This document shows, in pieces, positions 62,954 through 64,000 of a stretch of 64,000 nt of DNA; the stretch's first letter is position 1; each line of letters starts with the position of its first letter. The stretch is taken from contig NZ_CP032286.1 of the NCBI RefSeq assembly GCF_002165305.2, positions 1,550,001 to 1,614,000 on the forward strand, given 5' to 3'. The position numbers and the translations under genes are program-made. The stretch comes from Acinetobacter sp. WCHA55 (GTDB lineage Bacteria > Pseudomonadota > Gammaproteobacteria > Pseudomonadales > Moraxellaceae). Under the pieces are notes generated by a model that had not been told where the DNA came from, made no database searches, and saw only the letters and a list, made by a program, of their open reading frames with translations.

Positions 62954-63367
62954 TTACAAAGCAGCGCGAATTTTTTCTGCTTGTGCTTTGATCTTTTCTT
63001 GATCACCCATTTGTAATGCATGCTTACCTAGCTCATGTACCGAACTCGGAATAAGGTGGAAGTGTACATGGGGAACGGTCTGACCAGCAGCAGCTCCAGA
63101 CAACTGCATGAGGACAATGCCTTGAGCATCCAATCCGATTTCAATGGCTTTAGCTACTTTTTGTACCACTTGAATGGTGTAGGCCGCTGCATCGGAAGGA
63201 AGGTCAAGTAATGTCACTGCAGGTGTTTTGGGTATGACTAAAGTATGACCGTCTGCTTGAGGCATAATATCCATGAATGCAAGAACTTGGTCATCTTCAT
63301 ATACTTTAATGGCTGGAAGTTCACCACGTAAAATCCGTGCAAAAATGTTTTGCTCATCGTAAGCCAT
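62954..63367 (-). CDS. HIT-family (HinT-like) hydrolase
   Basis: The 137-residue protein has the histidine triad HVHFHLIP near its end, the IFARILRGELPA opening and VIPKTPAVTLLDLP loop of HIT proteins. Members such as HinT cut aminoacyl-AMP and related phosphoramidates. Length is normal. It lies 30 bases beyond the YARHG-like gene on the same strand and is probably co-transcribed with it. Confidence 0.9.
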   Translation of the reverse strand: MAYDEQNIFARILRGELPAIKVYEDDQVLAFMDIMPQADGHTLVIPKTPAVTLLDLPSDAAAYTIQVVQKVAKAIEIGLDAQGIVLMQLSGAAAGQTVPHVHFHLIPSSVHELGKHALQMGDQEKIKAQAEKIRAAL

Positions 63368-63397
63368 GTCTATTCCTTATGTTTTACTTAAACTGGT

Positions 63398-63667
63398 TTA
63401 CTTACAGTTTAATTCTTTTTGACGCTCTTTAATGGCGTCAAGACGTTGTTGCTCTTTTTCAGAGAATTTCGGTTTAGTGGTGTAGCAATTATCATTGCCA
63501 AATTTTGCTTTCGCTTCAGGATCCTTAAAACAGAAACCTTTAGATGCATAAATGACATCATGATCATCTTTTAATTTTTGACACTCTTGCTCAGGTGATG
63601 CCGCAAAACTTTGCGCCCCGATTAATGTTGCAAGACTGGCAAAAACCGCTACAGTCAACTTTTTCAT
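63398..63667 (-). CDS. Small secreted YARHG-like protein
   Basis: The 89-residue product has a signal peptide (MKKLTVAVFASLATLIGAQSFAA). The mature part has four Cys and a YARHG-like core: IYASKGFCFKDPEAKAKFG, then NCY. A C-terminal basic helix (EKEQQRLDAIKERQKEL) ends in Cys-Lys. YARHG domains occur in exported proteins of uncertain role, sometimes beside peptidases. ATG 63667 has AGGA eight bases upstream. Confidence 0.82.
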   Translation of the reverse strand: MKKLTVAVFASLATLIGAQSFAASPEQECQKLKDDHDVIYASKGFCFKDPEAKAKFGNDNCYTTKPKFSEKEQQRLDAIKERQKELNCK

Positions 63668-63691
63668 GAGAATTTCCTCAGTTTGTAACAT

Positions 63692-63913
63692 TGTATGTAG
63701 TCACGCTATTACTTTATAGGGGTTTGTTCTATTTATTCAATGGTGAGTTCTTACTCAATTGTAATTTTACTTCATAATTACTGCATATCATACGTAAAAT
63801 TTATATATATCAATAGCTTTTGAAACACTATATAAAAATGGGTGTTTAAGATTTTTATGTAACCTAGCCTGTTTTTACAAGTTTCCTTAGGCTTAAATGC
63901 TTCTAAAGTTTAT
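63692..63913. other. Non-coding upstream region of the YARHG-like gene
   Basis: About 220 AT-rich bases without a gene or clear repeat. It should hold the promoter of the YARHG-like and HIT genes. Confidence 0.45.
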
Positions 63914-64000
63914 TTATGGACTACGGTGCTTCGGCGCATCAGCTTTTTTAACTTTTAATATTAGCCTCATCTCAAGCCCTATTTCAGCCATTTTTATATG
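63914..64000 (-). CDS. Possible C-terminal end of a gene entering from the right
   Basis: On the minus strand a frame runs from the window edge to TAA at 63914-63916, giving 28 residues. It includes MAEIGLEMRLILKVKKADAP and ends KHRSP. The basic, Ala/Asp/Pro-containing tail looks like a protein end rather than random sequence, but too little is visible to name it or be sure. Confidence 0.35.
   Translation of the reverse strand, partial: HIKMAEIGLEMRLILKVKKADAPKHRSP

Noticed and set aside
1..64000. CRISPR arrays, toxin-antitoxin pairs, prophage or defence islands
   Set aside because: No regularly spaced repeats, phage structural genes or recognised defence genes were found. Genes are core metabolism and envelope functions with one IS.

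Overview
The window reads as chromosomal core DNA of an AT-rich gammaproteobacterium, most likely an Acinetobacter (Moraxellaceae). This is inferred from gene content and protein character: a PutA without a DNA-binding domain beside an Lrp-type regulator, an iscRSUA-hscBA-fdx operon, a membrane-anchored class III adenylate cyclase, a phasin, DUF2797 and DUF2237 proteins, a YARHG-like secreted protein, and Acinetobacter-style porin and GltB-like proteins. No species can be assigned from the sequence alone. I see no CRISPR array, prophage, integron, rRNA or tRNA, and no convincing new defence or biosynthetic system.

Layout. 1-4432: an acyl-CoA/fatty-acid module, with a thiolase divergent from a long FabG-type reductase and a MaoC-type hydratase. 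4501-6278: an EstB-like serine hydrolase and an NlpE-like lipoprotein. 6539-10280: dnaX, a hot-dog thioesterase and an iron-dependent alcohol dehydrogenase. 10394-14102: a tight four-gene run (low-molecular-weight phosphatase, murB, DUF218 protein, alpha/beta hydrolase). 14161-19904: a GltB-like FMN protein, a LuxR-type response regulator coupled to a 7TM histidine kinase, and the ribosomal oxygenase roxA. 20355-24495: a small membrane ORF, the YceF-type Maf protein, a DUF2237 protein, pgk, a small lipoprotein and fba. 24589-32874: an EamA transporter, a zinc-ribbon protein, a nitroreductase, two small proteins, lpxH, a cyclophilin, glnS, a bestrophin, an AHSA1-like protein and an LRAT-like protein.

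33072-34370 holds the one clear mobile element, an IS256-family insertion with 8-bp target duplications. It sits in the last codons of a small lipoprotein gene. 34822-42597 has trmA and a proline-use cluster (putA, Lrp-type regulator, putP). 42598-43788 is a gene-poor stretch with what looks like a decayed gene. 43789-49941 carries mfd, a HIT-like protein and the class III cyclase. 50009-55435 is the ISC iron-sulfur operon, read leftward from a promoter that overlaps a type-1-like IscR site. 55549-63667 has a tail-anchored coiled-coil protein, a phasin, an HU protein, ppiD, DUF2797 and DUF6231-like genes, a YidB-like gene, a porin, a HIT hydrolase and a YARHG-like secreted protein.

The most rewarding details are: (i) IS256 has replaced the last two codons and the stop of a lipoprotein gene, and the ancestral end and terminator can be reconstructed across the element; (ii) a perfect 14-bp hairpin lies between iscA and hscB, and a 23-bp perfect bidirectional terminator lies after fdx; (iii) a 54-codon membrane ORF with a strong ribosome binding site lies in an otherwise empty 0.7-kb gap; (iv) a TTG-started small gene has a promoter-like sequence and a long structured leader; (v) a strong Shine-Dalgarno drives a minimal ORF overlapping the 5' end of mfd; (vi) there is a broken, unidentified gene near 43.1-43.6 kb.
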